A stretch of 64,000 bases of DNA from Bacteroidota bacterium (GTDB lineage Bacteria; Bacteroidota; Bacteroidia; Flavobacteriales; Weeksellaceae), in NCBI GenBank assembly GCA_023394415.1, contig JAEXAR010000040.1:83153-147152 (forward strand), given 5' to 3'. Of the stretch, positions 16,001 to 24,362 are shown in pieces; the stretch's first letter is position 1; each line of letters opens with the position of its first letter. Both the position numbers and the translations under genes were made by a program. The notes under the pieces were generated by a model, which did no database searches, was not told where the DNA came from, and saw only the letters and a list, made by a program, of their open reading frames with translations.

Positions 16001-18805
16001 TTAGAACCAACCTCTACGGAAATGACTGGTTAAAGCTCCCAGTTTGAACACCAATGTGAAACGGATTCTTTTGGTATAATCTTTAAACGCCGGTTCAAAA
16101 CCTAAAGATGACTGTACAGGTAAGTAAACCTCAAGAAAATCAGGGATCACTTTTAATTTTACACCACTATCCCAAATAAATTTCGTGGCTTCACCTTTGT
16201 TTTGGTATAAACCTGCATCGGCGTAGATATTGAACATTTTCCAAACGTGGGCATCGACATTAGTACTTGTAATCCACTTATTAACCGAAGAATTAATGTA
16301 GGACTTAAAGCCGCCTTCTGCTAAAAGAAACTGTTGAGATAAAACGCCTGAAGTGGCACTTTGTCCTAATAAATTATAAGTAAAAGCATAATTAGAAACT
16401 TTTGATACCCCAAAATCGAAAAGATTATTTCTGGTATTATTGTTTAAGAATAAGCCTCCGAAAAATCTGAAACTTATTTTCTTGTTTTCAGCATATTCCC
16501 AACGGTAGAAGGCTTCAGTAGATAACTTCTGAAAATCTTTCATGAACTGAACATTCCCTCCGAAATAGAGTTCGTGTATCAGTTTGTTATCCGAATATCC
16601 GTAACCGATATTCCACAATCCATAGCGGTCGTATTCATTATTTTTAATCATTTCAGGTGTTAAATCTTTATTGAAATAATTGTAAGACATCAAGATAGAT
16701 CGGCTGATATCACTACGCAACACTTTAGAAAAATTTAAACTTGAAAAAACAGAAAATTTACGGTAAGACAAGTCATAGTCATAATGAAAGTATGAACCTG
16801 AAACTCCCACCTGTAAACTTCTGAAGAAAGCATCTGCAGGTCTAAAACTATAAGTCAAAATTCCGGAACCCGTTAATTTTCCGGTTCCGGTACTGTAATA
16901 GGGTGTAAAGCTATAAAGGAATTGCTGTTCGAAAAGCGATTTGTTCTGAAAATTAATTCCCAATAAAGCTTTATCGTAAACGTTGAATGAAAATATCGGG
17001 ATGTAATAAATCTCATTATATTCAGGATCTGGAATGTCTTTCAGAAATTTAAGTTTTATTTTTTTCATGTTGGCAAAAAGCCCTTTAGTATAAAGATAGT
17101 TATCTCTGTAATTGGACTCCGGGAAGATATATTCATCATTCAACTGAATTTTATTGATGTCGCTTCTGGGGATAAGAAATTCACCTGTTTCTTTGTCTTT
17201 TGTGTCATACCAATAGGATTGTGATGTTCCTTCCTTATCTTCTGAAGTGATTTTAAGCGGAATGTTGAAATCTGTATTTTTTGAAATTTTTACCAAATAC
17301 CCTTCGGGAATTTTTTTGAAACTTTTGGCTTTGAAGTTAATGCGCATATCGTTGTTGATATACGTTTCAAGAAAATCTGATGAGTATTCAGATTTTACGG
17401 CAAGCTGATCCAAAAAGTTTTTGGTATCAATCGTTTTTCCTTGGTTTTCTGTAAGGTAATTTTTTATAAAGCCGTCAAATTTAGGGTAAGACATTTTTTG
17501 TGCAATAAAATCAAACAAATTTCCGGTCTCGAAATTACTGATGGCCATATCATTGAAATTACTCAACATATAGTAGGGTTCACCTATTTTTTGATCAAGA
17601 TTTTGGGCCAAGATATATTGGTAGGCCAATCCATATCTCTCGGTTAATTTCATTTTTCCGATATTGAAATACTTCAATGGTCTTACTCCGAAGATATTTG
17701 CATTTTCAGGAAGCTTACCTAAGATTTTTTCGTTACCGTAAAATCTTGTGAGATACTGTTTCTCGATATAGGTCTTAAGCCCATTCTTAAACCAGTGATT
17801 TTTATTTTTTTCATTTATCGCTGCTTGTGTAATGGCGTTTTTGGCAAGGATGCTGATATAATCTAAATCGGTTTTCTGCGCATCACTGAACATTTGAAAT
17901 TTGAATTTCCAAAATTTGATATCGTCATTACCAAAAAACTCTTCCTTATTTTTAAATTTTTCTGAAATGAAAATTTTATCCGGCACAAACCCAATTTTTT
18001 CATTGATAAAATTAAGGTGTAACGGTATATAAAATTCAAGACTGCTTTTCTCAATTTCACTTATCGGATAACCGAAAACAACCTTTGTTTCTTTGGTTCT
18101 GTTTTCTGCAATAATGGTTTGTGGCTCTGTTTTGGTAATGATAAACTCAGGATCTACAGTCAAACGTCCTGAAAAATGATTGCCATTTTTAAACAAGTTT
18201 CCTTCTGCGAAATAGGATTGTGGAATGTTTAGATTAATATCCCAGAAACTTCCGCCATTTTGGGTTTCATCAATATCCAAAAAGTACCTTCCGTATTGGT
18301 TTTCGGTCTCAAAAGTATCGGGAATGATGAAAAAATACTTTAAAGCCGCCTTATCTTTATCGGCTCCATAACCTGTGATAGTAATTTTGGGTAAGGTTAA
18401 TTCGTAATCTAAATTTAGGCTAAAAGATTCTCCCGGATTTAGAGGCTGTTCTAATTCAATATAAAGATTTTCAGAATTTAGATCAATCATACTTTCCTTA
18501 CCGTTGATGATGAGGTTTTTCAGATATCCTAAATCTTCGGGCTTTGCAAAATGAAGGTCTTTTCTGCGGTCCTCAATTTTCCTTTTAGCGAGAGGCGTTC
18601 CGGATTTTTTGTATGCAGCAACCCAATTGAGGAGCTTTATTTTAGTGATGGGAGCCTGTAATTTGTTGGTGTATTTAAAGTTTTGATTAACAGAAAGCTC
18701 CTTAAGGTCTTCGGAAATTTTAGCTTTTATATAAATGGTGTCCTGTTGAGCATTTACCACAACAAAACTCATCACACAAAACATAAAATAGAACAGTTTC
18801 TTCAT
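16001..18805 (-). CDS. M1-aminopeptidase-like protein fused to an outer-membrane barrel; zinc site apparently lost
   Basis: 934 residues from the ATG at 18805; the upstream ATG at 18832 overlaps the promoter and would precede the signal peptide (MKKLFYFMFCVMSFVVVNAQ). Residues 20-270 look like the N-terminal beta domain of M1 peptidases. Near residues 330-345, NHWFKNGLKTYIE aligns with the M1 motif around W-L-N-E-G-F-x-T-Y, but the Glu is Asn here, and the segment 18-23 residues upstream (ISILAKN) lacks HEXXH. From about residue 590 aromatic strands form a C-terminal barrel ending in HFRRGWF. It is probably an outer-membrane-anchored non-catalytic relative; the alignment was done by eye. Confidence 0.7.
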   Translation of the reverse strand: MKKLFYFMFCVMSFVVVNAQQDTIYIKAKISEDLKELSVNQNFKYTNKLQAPITKIKLLNWVAAYKKSGTPLAKRKIEDRRKDLHFAKPEDLGYLKNLIINGKESMIDLNSENLYIELEQPLNPGESFSLNLDYELTLPKITITGYGADKDKAALKYFFIIPDTFETENQYGRYFLDIDETQNGGSFWDINLNIPQSYFAEGNLFKNGNHFSGRLTVDPEFIITKTEPQTIIAENRTKETKVVFGYPISEIEKSSLEFYIPLHLNFINEKIGFVPDKIFISEKFKNKEEFFGNDDIKFWKFKFQMFSDAQKTDLDYISILAKNAITQAAINEKNKNHWFKNGLKTYIEKQYLTRFYGNEKILGKLPENANIFGVRPLKYFNIGKMKLTERYGLAYQYILAQNLDQKIGEPYYMLSNFNDMAISNFETGNLFDFIAQKMSYPKFDGFIKNYLTENQGKTIDTKNFLDQLAVKSEYSSDFLETYINNDMRINFKAKSFKKIPEGYLVKISKNTDFNIPLKITSEDKEGTSQSYWYDTKDKETGEFLIPRSDINKIQLNDEYIFPESNYRDNYLYTKGLFANMKKIKLKFLKDIPDPEYNEIYYIPIFSFNVYDKALLGINFQNKSLFEQQFLYSFTPYYSTGTGKLTGSGILTYSFRPADAFFRSLQVGVSGSYFHYDYDLSYRKFSVFSSLNFSKVLRSDISRSILMSYNYFNKDLTPEMIKNNEYDRYGLWNIGYGYSDNKLIHELYFGGNVQFMKDFQKLSTEAFYRWEYAENKKISFRFFGGLFLNNNTRNNLFDFGVSKVSNYAFTYNLLGQSATSGVLSQQFLLAEGGFKSYINSSVNKWITSTNVDAHVWKMFNIYADAGLYQNKGEATKFIWDSGVKLKVIPDFLEVYLPVQSSLGFEPAFKDYTKRIRFTLVFKLGALTSHFRRGWF

Positions 18806-18829
18806 CCTTCTTTCAGCAAACGCCGGCTT

Positions 18830-18860
18830 CAAATATAAGGCTAACTTTCATAATATGAAA
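18830..18860 (-). promoter_or_regulatory. Promoter of the peptidase-barrel gene
   Basis: Minus-strand TTTC (18857-18860), 19-nt spacer, then TATATTTG (18830-18837), an exact TAnnTTTG. It places transcription start just upstream of the ATG at 18805 and argues against the longer reading from 18832. Confidence 0.7.
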
Positions 18861-18891
18861 CCGATATTTTCGCAGTTTATTATATCTTTTA

Positions 18892-18899
18892 TAAATTTG
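18892..18899 (+). promoter_or_regulatory. -7 box of the DUF4846 gene
   Basis: TAAATTTG matches TAnnTTTG exactly and ends 16 nt before the TTG start at 18916. No clear -33 TTTG is seen. It supports a start codon at or after 18916. Confidence 0.5.
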
Positions 18900-18915
18900 A
18901 ATAAAAACCAACATA

Positions 18916-19770
18916 TTGGCTGAATTTTATAAAATATTACTTCTGCTTTTTTTGGGGTTGGCTTCGGTTACCAATGCACAAATTACGGAAACCACACGCG
19001 AAATATCAATTAATCCGAATCAATCGACAATTATTACAAGATTTTCCGCTCCAAGAGGCTATCAATGGGAAAAGCAGGCCATAAATACATTTGGATCTTT
19101 TTTGGTAAATTTTCCTTTGAAACCTGATAATTTTCCGGTTCGCGATTATAAAAATTTGCCCATCAATAAACAGATTCATCACGCATCGATATTGGATATA
19201 GATGTGGGCGATAAAGATCTGCAGCAGTGTGCCGATGCATGGATGCGTTTATACGGAGAGTTTCTTTGGTCGCAAAAACGGTTTGATGACATAGAATTTG
19301 AGTTTACAAGCCAACAAAAAATGTCTTGGAACGATTACAAAAAAGGAATTCGCACCACCGAAGTAGGCGATAAAGTAAAATTTCACAAATCTGCGAAGCA
19401 CAGCGACACATATCAGAATTTCCGAGAGTATATGAATTTGGTTTTCCGTTATGCAGGAACCATCTCACTGGACAGAGAATCGATTCCGATACTGAAAAAT
19501 GCAGACATTAGAGTAGGTGATATCATTATAAAACCGGGAAGTCCGGGACATTCGGTTTTTGTGGTGGGAAGCGCCAAAAATAGTGCGGGAAAAAGAGTTT
19601 TTCTTCTGGCAGAAAGTTTTATGCCTGCACAAGACATTCATATCCTTAAAAATCCTAATAATCCCAATCTTTCACCTTGGTACGAACTTGATGTGAATGC
19701 GAAAAAACTGATAACTGCAAAGTACATTTTCAGTCCGGTTACCATTAAAAGGTTTCATTCAATTCAATAA
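18916..19770 (+). CDS. DUF4846 family secreted protein
   Basis: 284 residues. The only start before the signal peptide is TTG at 18916 (MAEFYKILLLLFLGLASVTNAQ); no ATG or GTG is available in frame between the promoter box and the hydrophobic core, so TTG is accepted. The body matches the DUF4846 pattern from memory: YQWEKQAINTFGSFL near the N-terminus, QCADAWMRLYGEFLW in the middle, and GDIIIKPGSPGHSVFVVG towards the end, the last part resembling a cysteine-peptidase-like core without a confirmed catalytic Cys. Probably periplasmic; function unknown. Confidence 0.75.
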   Translation: MAEFYKILLLLFLGLASVTNAQITETTREISINPNQSTIITRFSAPRGYQWEKQAINTFGSFLVNFPLKPDNFPVRDYKNLPINKQIHHASILDIDVGDKDLQQCADAWMRLYGEFLWSQKRFDDIEFEFTSQQKMSWNDYKKGIRTTEVGDKVKFHKSAKHSDTYQNFREYMNLVFRYAGTISLDRESIPILKNADIRVGDIIIKPGSPGHSVFVVGSAKNSAGKRVFLLAESFMPAQDIHILKNPNNPNLSPWYELDVNAKKLITAKYIFSPVTIKRFHSIQ

Positions 19771-19799
19771 AAAATCCTGCAACATTTTTGTCGCAGGAT
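19769..19799 (-). terminator. Terminator after the YceI gene
   Basis: Stem ATCCTGC/GCAGGAT (19774-19780 with 19793-19799), extended by an inner ACA/TGT pair; on the minus strand six T follow (19774-19769). It is directional for the minus-strand YceI gene ending at 19823 and abuts the stop of the convergent gene. Confidence 0.85.
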
Positions 19800-19822
19800 A
19801 TCTGATATTATACAACTGATTT

Positions 19823-20395
19823 CTATTGCTCAATCAATTCGAAATCACCTTTAATTCTTACTAAATTGCTGATCATTGCTTCAGGAAATTTTGGTCCGAT
19901 TCCAAAATCAGATCTTTTTAATGTTGCAAGAACCTGGTATCCGTGAGTAGTTTTCTTGTTCATTTGGTTTATTGTAGAACCTCTGTAAATTAAAGTGACA
20001 GACACAGGTTTTGTAATGCCATGCATCAAAAGATTACCGTTTACCGTATAATAGTTTTTCTTTACTCTTTTTATTGAGGTGCTTATAAAAACCATTTTAG
20101 GATAAGTGGCAACATCAAAGAAATCTGCACTTTTCAGGTGGTTGTCTCTGGCTTCAATATGGGTGTTGATGGTAGAAGGATCTACTTCAAACATAATTTT
20201 TGAATTCAGAAAATTCTTTTCATCAGCATTAATCGTTAAACCGGCTTTCTCGAAATTACCCACGATGTCATTAATCGTTAAATGTGTTGTTGTAAACTGT
20301 ATTCTAGAGTGTGCCGGATCGTTTACCAAAACTTTCTGTGCAAAAATGCTTATCGAGAACAGCATTACTGCTAAAATGGACATTAACTTTTTCAT
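19823..20395 (-). CDS. YceI-like periplasmic protein
   Basis: 190 residues with a signal peptide ending AQ at about residue 20. The body is the YceI lipocalin-like fold: DPAHSRIQFTTTHLTINDIVGNF, DPSTINTHIEARDNHLKSADFFDVATYPKM and YTVNGNLLMHGITKPV are hallmark segments. YceI proteins bind long isoprenoid chains such as polyprenol or quinone tails in the periplasm and are linked to stress or respiration. It has its own promoter and terminator, so it is monocistronic. Confidence 0.92.
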   Translation of the reverse strand: MKKLMSILAVMLFSISIFAQKVLVNDPAHSRIQFTTTHLTINDIVGNFEKAGLTINADEKNFLNSKIMFEVDPSTINTHIEARDNHLKSADFFDVATYPKMVFISTSIKRVKKNYYTVNGNLLMHGITKPVSVTLIYRGSTINQMNKKTTHGYQVLATLKRSDFGIGPKFPEAMISNLVRIKGDFELIEQ

Positions 20396-20436
20396 AATAT
20401 TAAGATTTAAATTTATTTTTTCTGATTTTATTAGCG

Positions 20437-20444
20437 CAAAATTA
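20437..20444 (-). promoter_or_regulatory. -7 box of the YceI gene
   Basis: Minus-strand TAATTTTG, an exact TAnnTTTG, 41 nt upstream of the ATG at 20395. The -33 candidate TTTA is spaced only 16 nt away, so it is uncertain. Confidence 0.5.
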
Positions 20445-20486
20445 GCGTACTTAAATGTTTTAAATATTGATGTAGGTTAAGAAACG

Positions 20487-21188
20487 TTAATCACAGTTTC
20501 CGTCTACATCGCAACTCTCACCTTCAATAATTTGAAGACCTTTGTCTCCGGCAGAAAATTCTTCGTAAGATTTTTCTAAAACTTCTAGAAAAACGTCGGG
20601 ACTTTGCGCTCCCGAAACTCCATATTTATCATTGAAAACAAAGAACGGAACAGCTCTTACACCAATTTGTCGGGAAAGATACTCGTCTTCAGAAATTTTA
20701 TTTTTAAGTTCTTCAGAGCTTAAGGCATTTTTCACTTCATCTTCTGTTAAGCCAACGTTTTTTCCAATTTCCAATAAATCGCTTTCGTCGTCTATGTTTT
20801 TGGCATTGATGAATTGGGCTTTGAAGAGTTCTTCTTCTATCTCATTAGCCAAACCTTTTTGTTTTGCCAATTGAATAAGCAAATGACCTTTATAAGAGTT
20901 AGCCACTTTCTGGTTCTCGAAATTGAAATCTATTCCGGCTTCTTTTCCTGCATTGTAGGCGTGTTCGTGCATCATTTTTGCTTGTTGTAACGATATGCCT
21001 TTGGCTTCAGTGAAAAATTCGTATGGATCTCTTTCAGGTTGTGATTTTAAGTAAGGATCGAGTTGGAAGCTGTGCCAAACCACTTCTATATCTTTTTGAT
21101 TTGAAAATTTTTCTAGTGCTTTCTCAAATTTCTTTTTTCCTACATAACAGAACGGACAACGGATGTCGCTGAAAATATCTACTTTCAT
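20487..21188 (-). CDS. DsbA-family oxidoreductase (FrnE-like)
   Basis: 233 residues, thioredoxin fold with helical insertion. The active site is C-P-F-C (Cys11-Cys14 in DIRCPFCYVGKKKFE) and the cis-Pro loop is GVRAVPFF. There is no signal peptide, so it acts in the cytoplasm like FrnE proteins. A second Cys pair close to the C-terminus (SCDVDGNC) may act as an additional redox or metal site, and this resembles the extra C-terminal cysteines of FrnE of Deinococcus. Likely role is disulfide or stress-related redox chemistry; substrate unknown. Confidence 0.9.
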   Translation of the reverse strand: MKVDIFSDIRCPFCYVGKKKFEKALEKFSNQKDIEVVWHSFQLDPYLKSQPERDPYEFFTEAKGISLQQAKMMHEHAYNAGKEAGIDFNFENQKVANSYKGHLLIQLAKQKGLANEIEEELFKAQFINAKNIDDESDLLEIGKNVGLTEDEVKNALSSEELKNKISEDEYLSRQIGVRAVPFFVFNDKYGVSGAQSPDVFLEVLEKSYEEFSAGDKGLQIIEGESCDVDGNCD

Positions 21189-21211
21189 TTTTCAATTGAT
21201 TTTTATTGATG

Positions 21212-21219
21212 CAAAATTA
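21212..21219 (-). promoter_or_regulatory. -7 box of the FrnE-like gene
   Basis: Minus-strand TAATTTTG, an exact TAnnTTTG, 23 nt upstream of the start at 21188. The -33 element is unclear. Confidence 0.5.
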
Positions 21220-21355
21220 TAAAGTAGCAATCTTTAAACCATTGACGTAGGATAAGAAAGGAGTTGAGGGTTTGAGAGTGTTATTGTATTTAATTTGGTA
21301 ACACAAATAAGAGTTTTATCGAGAAAAGCTACTTGTTTTACATATGCTAATTAAC

Positions 21356-22267
21356 CTAAATGCTTTGTAGGATAAAATACCAAAATGCCAGCGTAAGAAA
21401 CGACGACGGAATGCCTATACCAATAAAGAGATTGCAAAGTTTGGACTCTAAATGGTGTGAAGAAGCCAAAATTGCAGCCGTAATCATTGGAGCCATAGCT
21501 GCTTCCATTATTGAAATTTCTATCACTTCACCTTTTTGTTTCAGAATCAAAAAGTATAAAGTGAAAATAAATAATGGAAACAGGATTAATTTGAAAATCA
21601 ACCCAATTAAAAGCGGTTTTGCATAGTTTGCAGGATTTTCGAAACGAAGTTGGCTCCCCACGGAAACCAGTGCCAAAGGCACTGTTGTTGCCCCAAGTTT
21701 ACTGAAGACATCATCCATTACTTCAGGAACTGAGATTTGGAAAACATTTAGTAATACAGCCACAACAAAAGTGATGAAGGGTGGAAATTTGATGATTTTC
21801 TTAAAAATTTCTTTTGCAGAACTGTGGCTTCCGGAATAAAAATTCACCACAGCAATTCCCACTGTAGAGAGTGCTACGAAACTTCCGGGTTGATCTACAA
21901 GCATCACCGTTTTCAATCCTTCATTGCCGAATAATGCATTTATCACAGGAATTCCGACGAAAGAAGTATTTCCGAAACCCGCACACATAATGACGGCACC
22001 CGTTAAAGTTTTTTTCCAACCTAATTTTTTTCCGATAAAGGTGAAAAACAAAAGTGCCAGAAAAATATTCAGCCAAGCAATAGCAACCGGAAATATCAGT
22101 TGGAAATCGACTTGAATTTTAGGTATATAATAAAGGCATAATGCAGCAAGTGAAATATTTATCACAAAAGCATTTAGTGCTAAATGTCCATTTTCCGGAA
22201 AAATCTTAACCTTCCTTAAAACAAATCCAAGGACAATACATAGAAAAAGTAGAATTAGGTTGGACAC
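21356..22267 (-). CDS. AEC family transporter (auxin efflux carrier type)
   Basis: 303 residues with about ten hydrophobic membrane segments, starting directly with a transmembrane helix (MSNLILLFLCIVLGFVLRKV). The two characteristic unwound-helix regions appear as GFGNTSFVGIPVINALFG and EAAMAPMITAAILASSH, in the two five-helix halves. AEC proteins move organic anions such as malate or, in plants, auxin; the substrate here cannot be read. It is followed on its upstream side by iterated TTAAC-type words and the four-helix-bundle gene. Confidence 0.88.
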   Translation of the reverse strand: MSNLILLFLCIVLGFVLRKVKIFPENGHLALNAFVINISLAALCLYYIPKIQVDFQLIFPVAIAWLNIFLALLFFTFIGKKLGWKKTLTGAVIMCAGFGNTSFVGIPVINALFGNEGLKTVMLVDQPGSFVALSTVGIAVVNFYSGSHSSAKEIFKKIIKFPPFITFVVAVLLNVFQISVPEVMDDVFSKLGATTVPLALVSVGSQLRFENPANYAKPLLIGLIFKLILFPLFIFTLYFLILKQKGEVIEISIMEAAMAPMITAAILASSHHLESKLCNLFIGIGIPSSFLTLAFWYFILQSI

Positions 22268-22271
22268 AAAT

Positions 22272-22322
22272 TAGTTAAGAGTTAAAAACTAAAAGTTAAG
22301 ATTTAAGAACTAAAGTTAAGAG
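22272..22322. repeat. Iterated TTAAGAGTTAAAAACT words
   Basis: The spacer between the AEC gene and the four-helix-bundle gene consists of repeated variants of AGTTAAGA, AACTAAAAGTTAAG and TTAAGAACTAAAG. A related block (TAACTATTAGTTATTAG) lies on the other side of the small gene at 22676-22704. Confidence 0.6.
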
Positions 22323-22675
22323 TTTTTTGATTTAAGAGTGTTAATGGTGGCTATTAGCATTGCGATGATTTCACTGCAAGTTTTGTTGATTTCTTCAAAA
22401 ATATTTTCTTCAATGTAGGATGTGTCTTTCAGAAGGTTGAGCCAATATTCTGTTTCGTGTGCTTCCTTCAGTACAATACTAAATTTGTGAATAAAATCTG
22501 CATTGCTTTGAGCAAATTTGGCTTCACGTATTAATGCCCCAACAGAAGTTCCGCTTTTCAAAATCTGTTTTGAAAGTACAAATTCTTTTTGTGTATTAAG
22601 CGTTTGAGAAAGTTTAACAATTCTAATTGCAAAATCGTAGCTTTTTTCTGAAAGTACACTTTTTCTTTTTTCCAT
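22316..22675 (-). CDS. Four-helix-bundle protein (S23 / 23S rRNA intervening-sequence type)
   Basis: 119 residues of the four-helix-bundle family first described from 23S rRNA intervening sequences. Motifs include SYDFAIRIVKLSQTLN, LSKQILKSGTSVGALIREA and FSIVLKEAHETEYWLNLL, all typical. The function is unknown in general; relatives include the Avd accessory protein of diversity-generating retroelements, but no reverse transcriptase or variable repeat occurs here. The gene lies between two unrelated genes and is framed on both sides by iterated TTAAC/TAACT words, which may mark an insertion. Start ATG as in relatives. Confidence 0.9.
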   Translation of the reverse strand: MEKRKSVLSEKSYDFAIRIVKLSQTLNTQKEFVLSKQILKSGTSVGALIREAKFAQSNADFIHKFSIVLKEAHETEYWLNLLKDTSYIEENIFEEINKTCSEIIAMLIATINTLKSKNS

Positions 22676-22704
22676 AACTCTTAACTATTAGTTATTAGTT
22701 ATTA
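22676..22704. repeat. Iterated TAACTATTAGTTATTAG words
   Basis: Direct and inverted TTAACT / AGTTATTA words fill the 26-nt spacer between pyrE-pyrF and the four-helix-bundle gene and run into the pyrE-pyrF stop codon. Confidence 0.5.
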
Positions 22705-24066
22705 ACTCAAAGAGTTCTCATACGCATCCCAACCTGCAATTTTATAATTTAAAGAGGCCTGTTCTGGATTTTCAGCTTTATAGATGCCTCTTCCTACAAT
22801 AATGAAGTCGGCTTTTAGATTTTTAAAAACGTGTTCCGGGGTGTTGTATTGCTGACCTTTTCCATCGCCTTTGGTTTCCAAATTTACACCCGGTGTAAAG
22901 AGCAGAAGTTCTTCCGGCAGTTCATTCTGTGCAACGCCACCAATTACGTTGGGATGCGATTGTGCAATTTTTGTAGCTTCCTCGCGGTAATGCTGGTCTG
23001 TTAAAGTTCCCGAAGAAGACATTCCTAAAATCGCAATAACACCTGAATTATGGAAAAAATCTAACGATTGATAACCACCAATCACTTGTGAGGTAATTAA
23101 ATCAGCCCAGTTTGATATCTTATAAATTCCGTAAGAATATTGGAGTTCTTGGGTGTTTCCTATGTCTGCAAACTTGCGGTCTTCCATGAGCAAGAAATTG
23201 TGCTTCGCTGCAATATCAATTAACGGAATTATCGTTTTATCGTAATCGAAATCGGTAATGATATCCATGTGTGTTTTCAGCGCTACGATGTTGGGCCCAA
23301 CTTTTTCAGCCAAATCGTGCAGTTCTTTTGTGGTTAAAACATCTGCGGAAGCAATGAGGTTAGATTTCTTTTCCAAAGCAATTTCAAGTAGTTTTTTAGC
23401 TTGGGAATGCAGGTTGTTGGATTCTATTTTTTGCTCGTAAGATTTACGTTTCTTTTCTTCAAATTTCACCACATTTCCTGCAAGAAAATCCTTAATTCTG
23501 GTTACTTCATCATCTGTAAGTTGGCCTTCTTCCTGCAAAAGTTGGCACACTTCGGTAATGGTAAATAAGGTATGCACGCGAAAACCTTTGCTTTCCAAAA
23601 GTTCTTTTCCGCCTTGTTCTCGGTCTAACACTACAACAATATCAGAAACAGTGATGCCTTCGTTTTCAATCTCTGGAATGGTTTCTAAAAGTGATTTTCC
23701 GGAAGTGATAACATCCTCTACCAAAAGACAATTTTGCCCTTTTTGATAAATACCTTCAATAAGTTTTTTAGTACCGTAATCTTTAGCTTCCTTTCTTTTG
23801 ATGATTAATGGAAGGTAACTTTCCAGAGACATCGCCGTTGCCATAGGCAGTGCAGCATAAGGAACACCGCAAATTAAATCAAAATTATCCAGAGGAAGCA
23901 TATCCAACATATAATTGGCAAGATGTTTCAGGATTTTTGGATCTGATGCAAGCGGCCTTAAATCCACATAAAACGGACTTTCAATGCCAGATTTCAGCGT
24001 AAATCTTCCAAATTTGATGATGCCAAGTTTGTAGCACGCCAGAAAGAATTCTTTTTTAGTTTCCAT
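22702..24066 (-). CDS. pyrEF: Bifunctional orotate phosphoribosyltransferase / OMP decarboxylase
   Basis: 454 residues with two domains in the order PyrE then PyrF, as in animal UMP synthase, completing UMP synthesis in one polypeptide. Residues 1-205: PyrE with FYVDLRPLASDP and the PRPP loop LLVEDVITSGKSLLE. Residues 215-454: PyrF with LIASADVLTTKEL, VALKTHMDI and the catalytic Asp-Lys-x-x-Asp array in LLMEDRKFADIGNT. All key residues of both active sites are present. The separation of the domains by about ten charged residues is a natural linker, not a frameshift artefact. It has its own -7 box. Confidence 0.94.
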   Translation of the reverse strand: METKKEFFLACYKLGIIKFGRFTLKSGIESPFYVDLRPLASDPKILKHLANYMLDMLPLDNFDLICGVPYAALPMATAMSLESYLPLIIKRKEAKDYGTKKLIEGIYQKGQNCLLVEDVITSGKSLLETIPEIENEGITVSDIVVVLDREQGGKELLESKGFRVHTLFTITEVCQLLQEEGQLTDDEVTRIKDFLAGNVVKFEEKKRKSYEQKIESNNLHSQAKKLLEIALEKKSNLIASADVLTTKELHDLAEKVGPNIVALKTHMDIITDFDYDKTIIPLIDIAAKHNFLLMEDRKFADIGNTQELQYSYGIYKISNWADLITSQVIGGYQSLDFFHNSGVIAILGMSSSGTLTDQHYREEATKIAQSHPNVIGGVAQNELPEELLLFTPGVNLETKGDGKGQQYNTPEHVFKNLKADFIIVGRGIYKAENPEQASLNYKIAGWDAYENSLS

Positions 24067-24084
24067 TACTTTTTACGATTTCTA

Positions 24085-24092
24085 CAAAGTTA
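24085..24092 (-). promoter_or_regulatory. -7 box of pyrE-pyrF
   Basis: Minus-strand TAACTTTG, an exact TAnnTTTG, 18 nt before the ATG at 24066. No convincing -33 element. The other part of this 296-nt spacer (24100-24335) shows no gene, tRNA or strong hairpin. Confidence 0.5.
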
Positions 24093-24338
24093 GGATTTTT
24101 GGAGGGAAGATGGAAGTGGAAGGATAGAAGATATTGTGTTTTCTGCAGATATCATCTTTCTTTGGTAAAATGGTTGCCATTATAAACCGACTGCTACAAA
24201 CTTCTCGTAATTAATAGCCAGGATTGTAATGAAAATCCTTTTTTTGTCTTGGAAAATGCTGGGAAAAAAGATTGAAATGAAAAGCCTGACCAATCTTGAA
24301 CCGAAGCACCAAAACCTCCTGCTCCTAATAAAAATATT

Positions 24339-24346
24339 TATATTTG
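24339..24346 (+). promoter_or_regulatory. -7 box of the serine hydrolase gene
   Basis: TATATTTG, an exact TAnnTTTG, 16 nt before the ATG at 24363. It lies inside a 44-codon open frame (24229-24363), which argues that this small frame is not a gene. Confidence 0.5.
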
Positions 24347-24362
24347 ATGAAAATTTAATCTA

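Noticed and set aside
22316..22675. Possible diversity-generating retroelement (Avd-like four-helix protein)
   Set aside because: No reverse transcriptase, template repeat or variable repeat is present in the neighbourhood.
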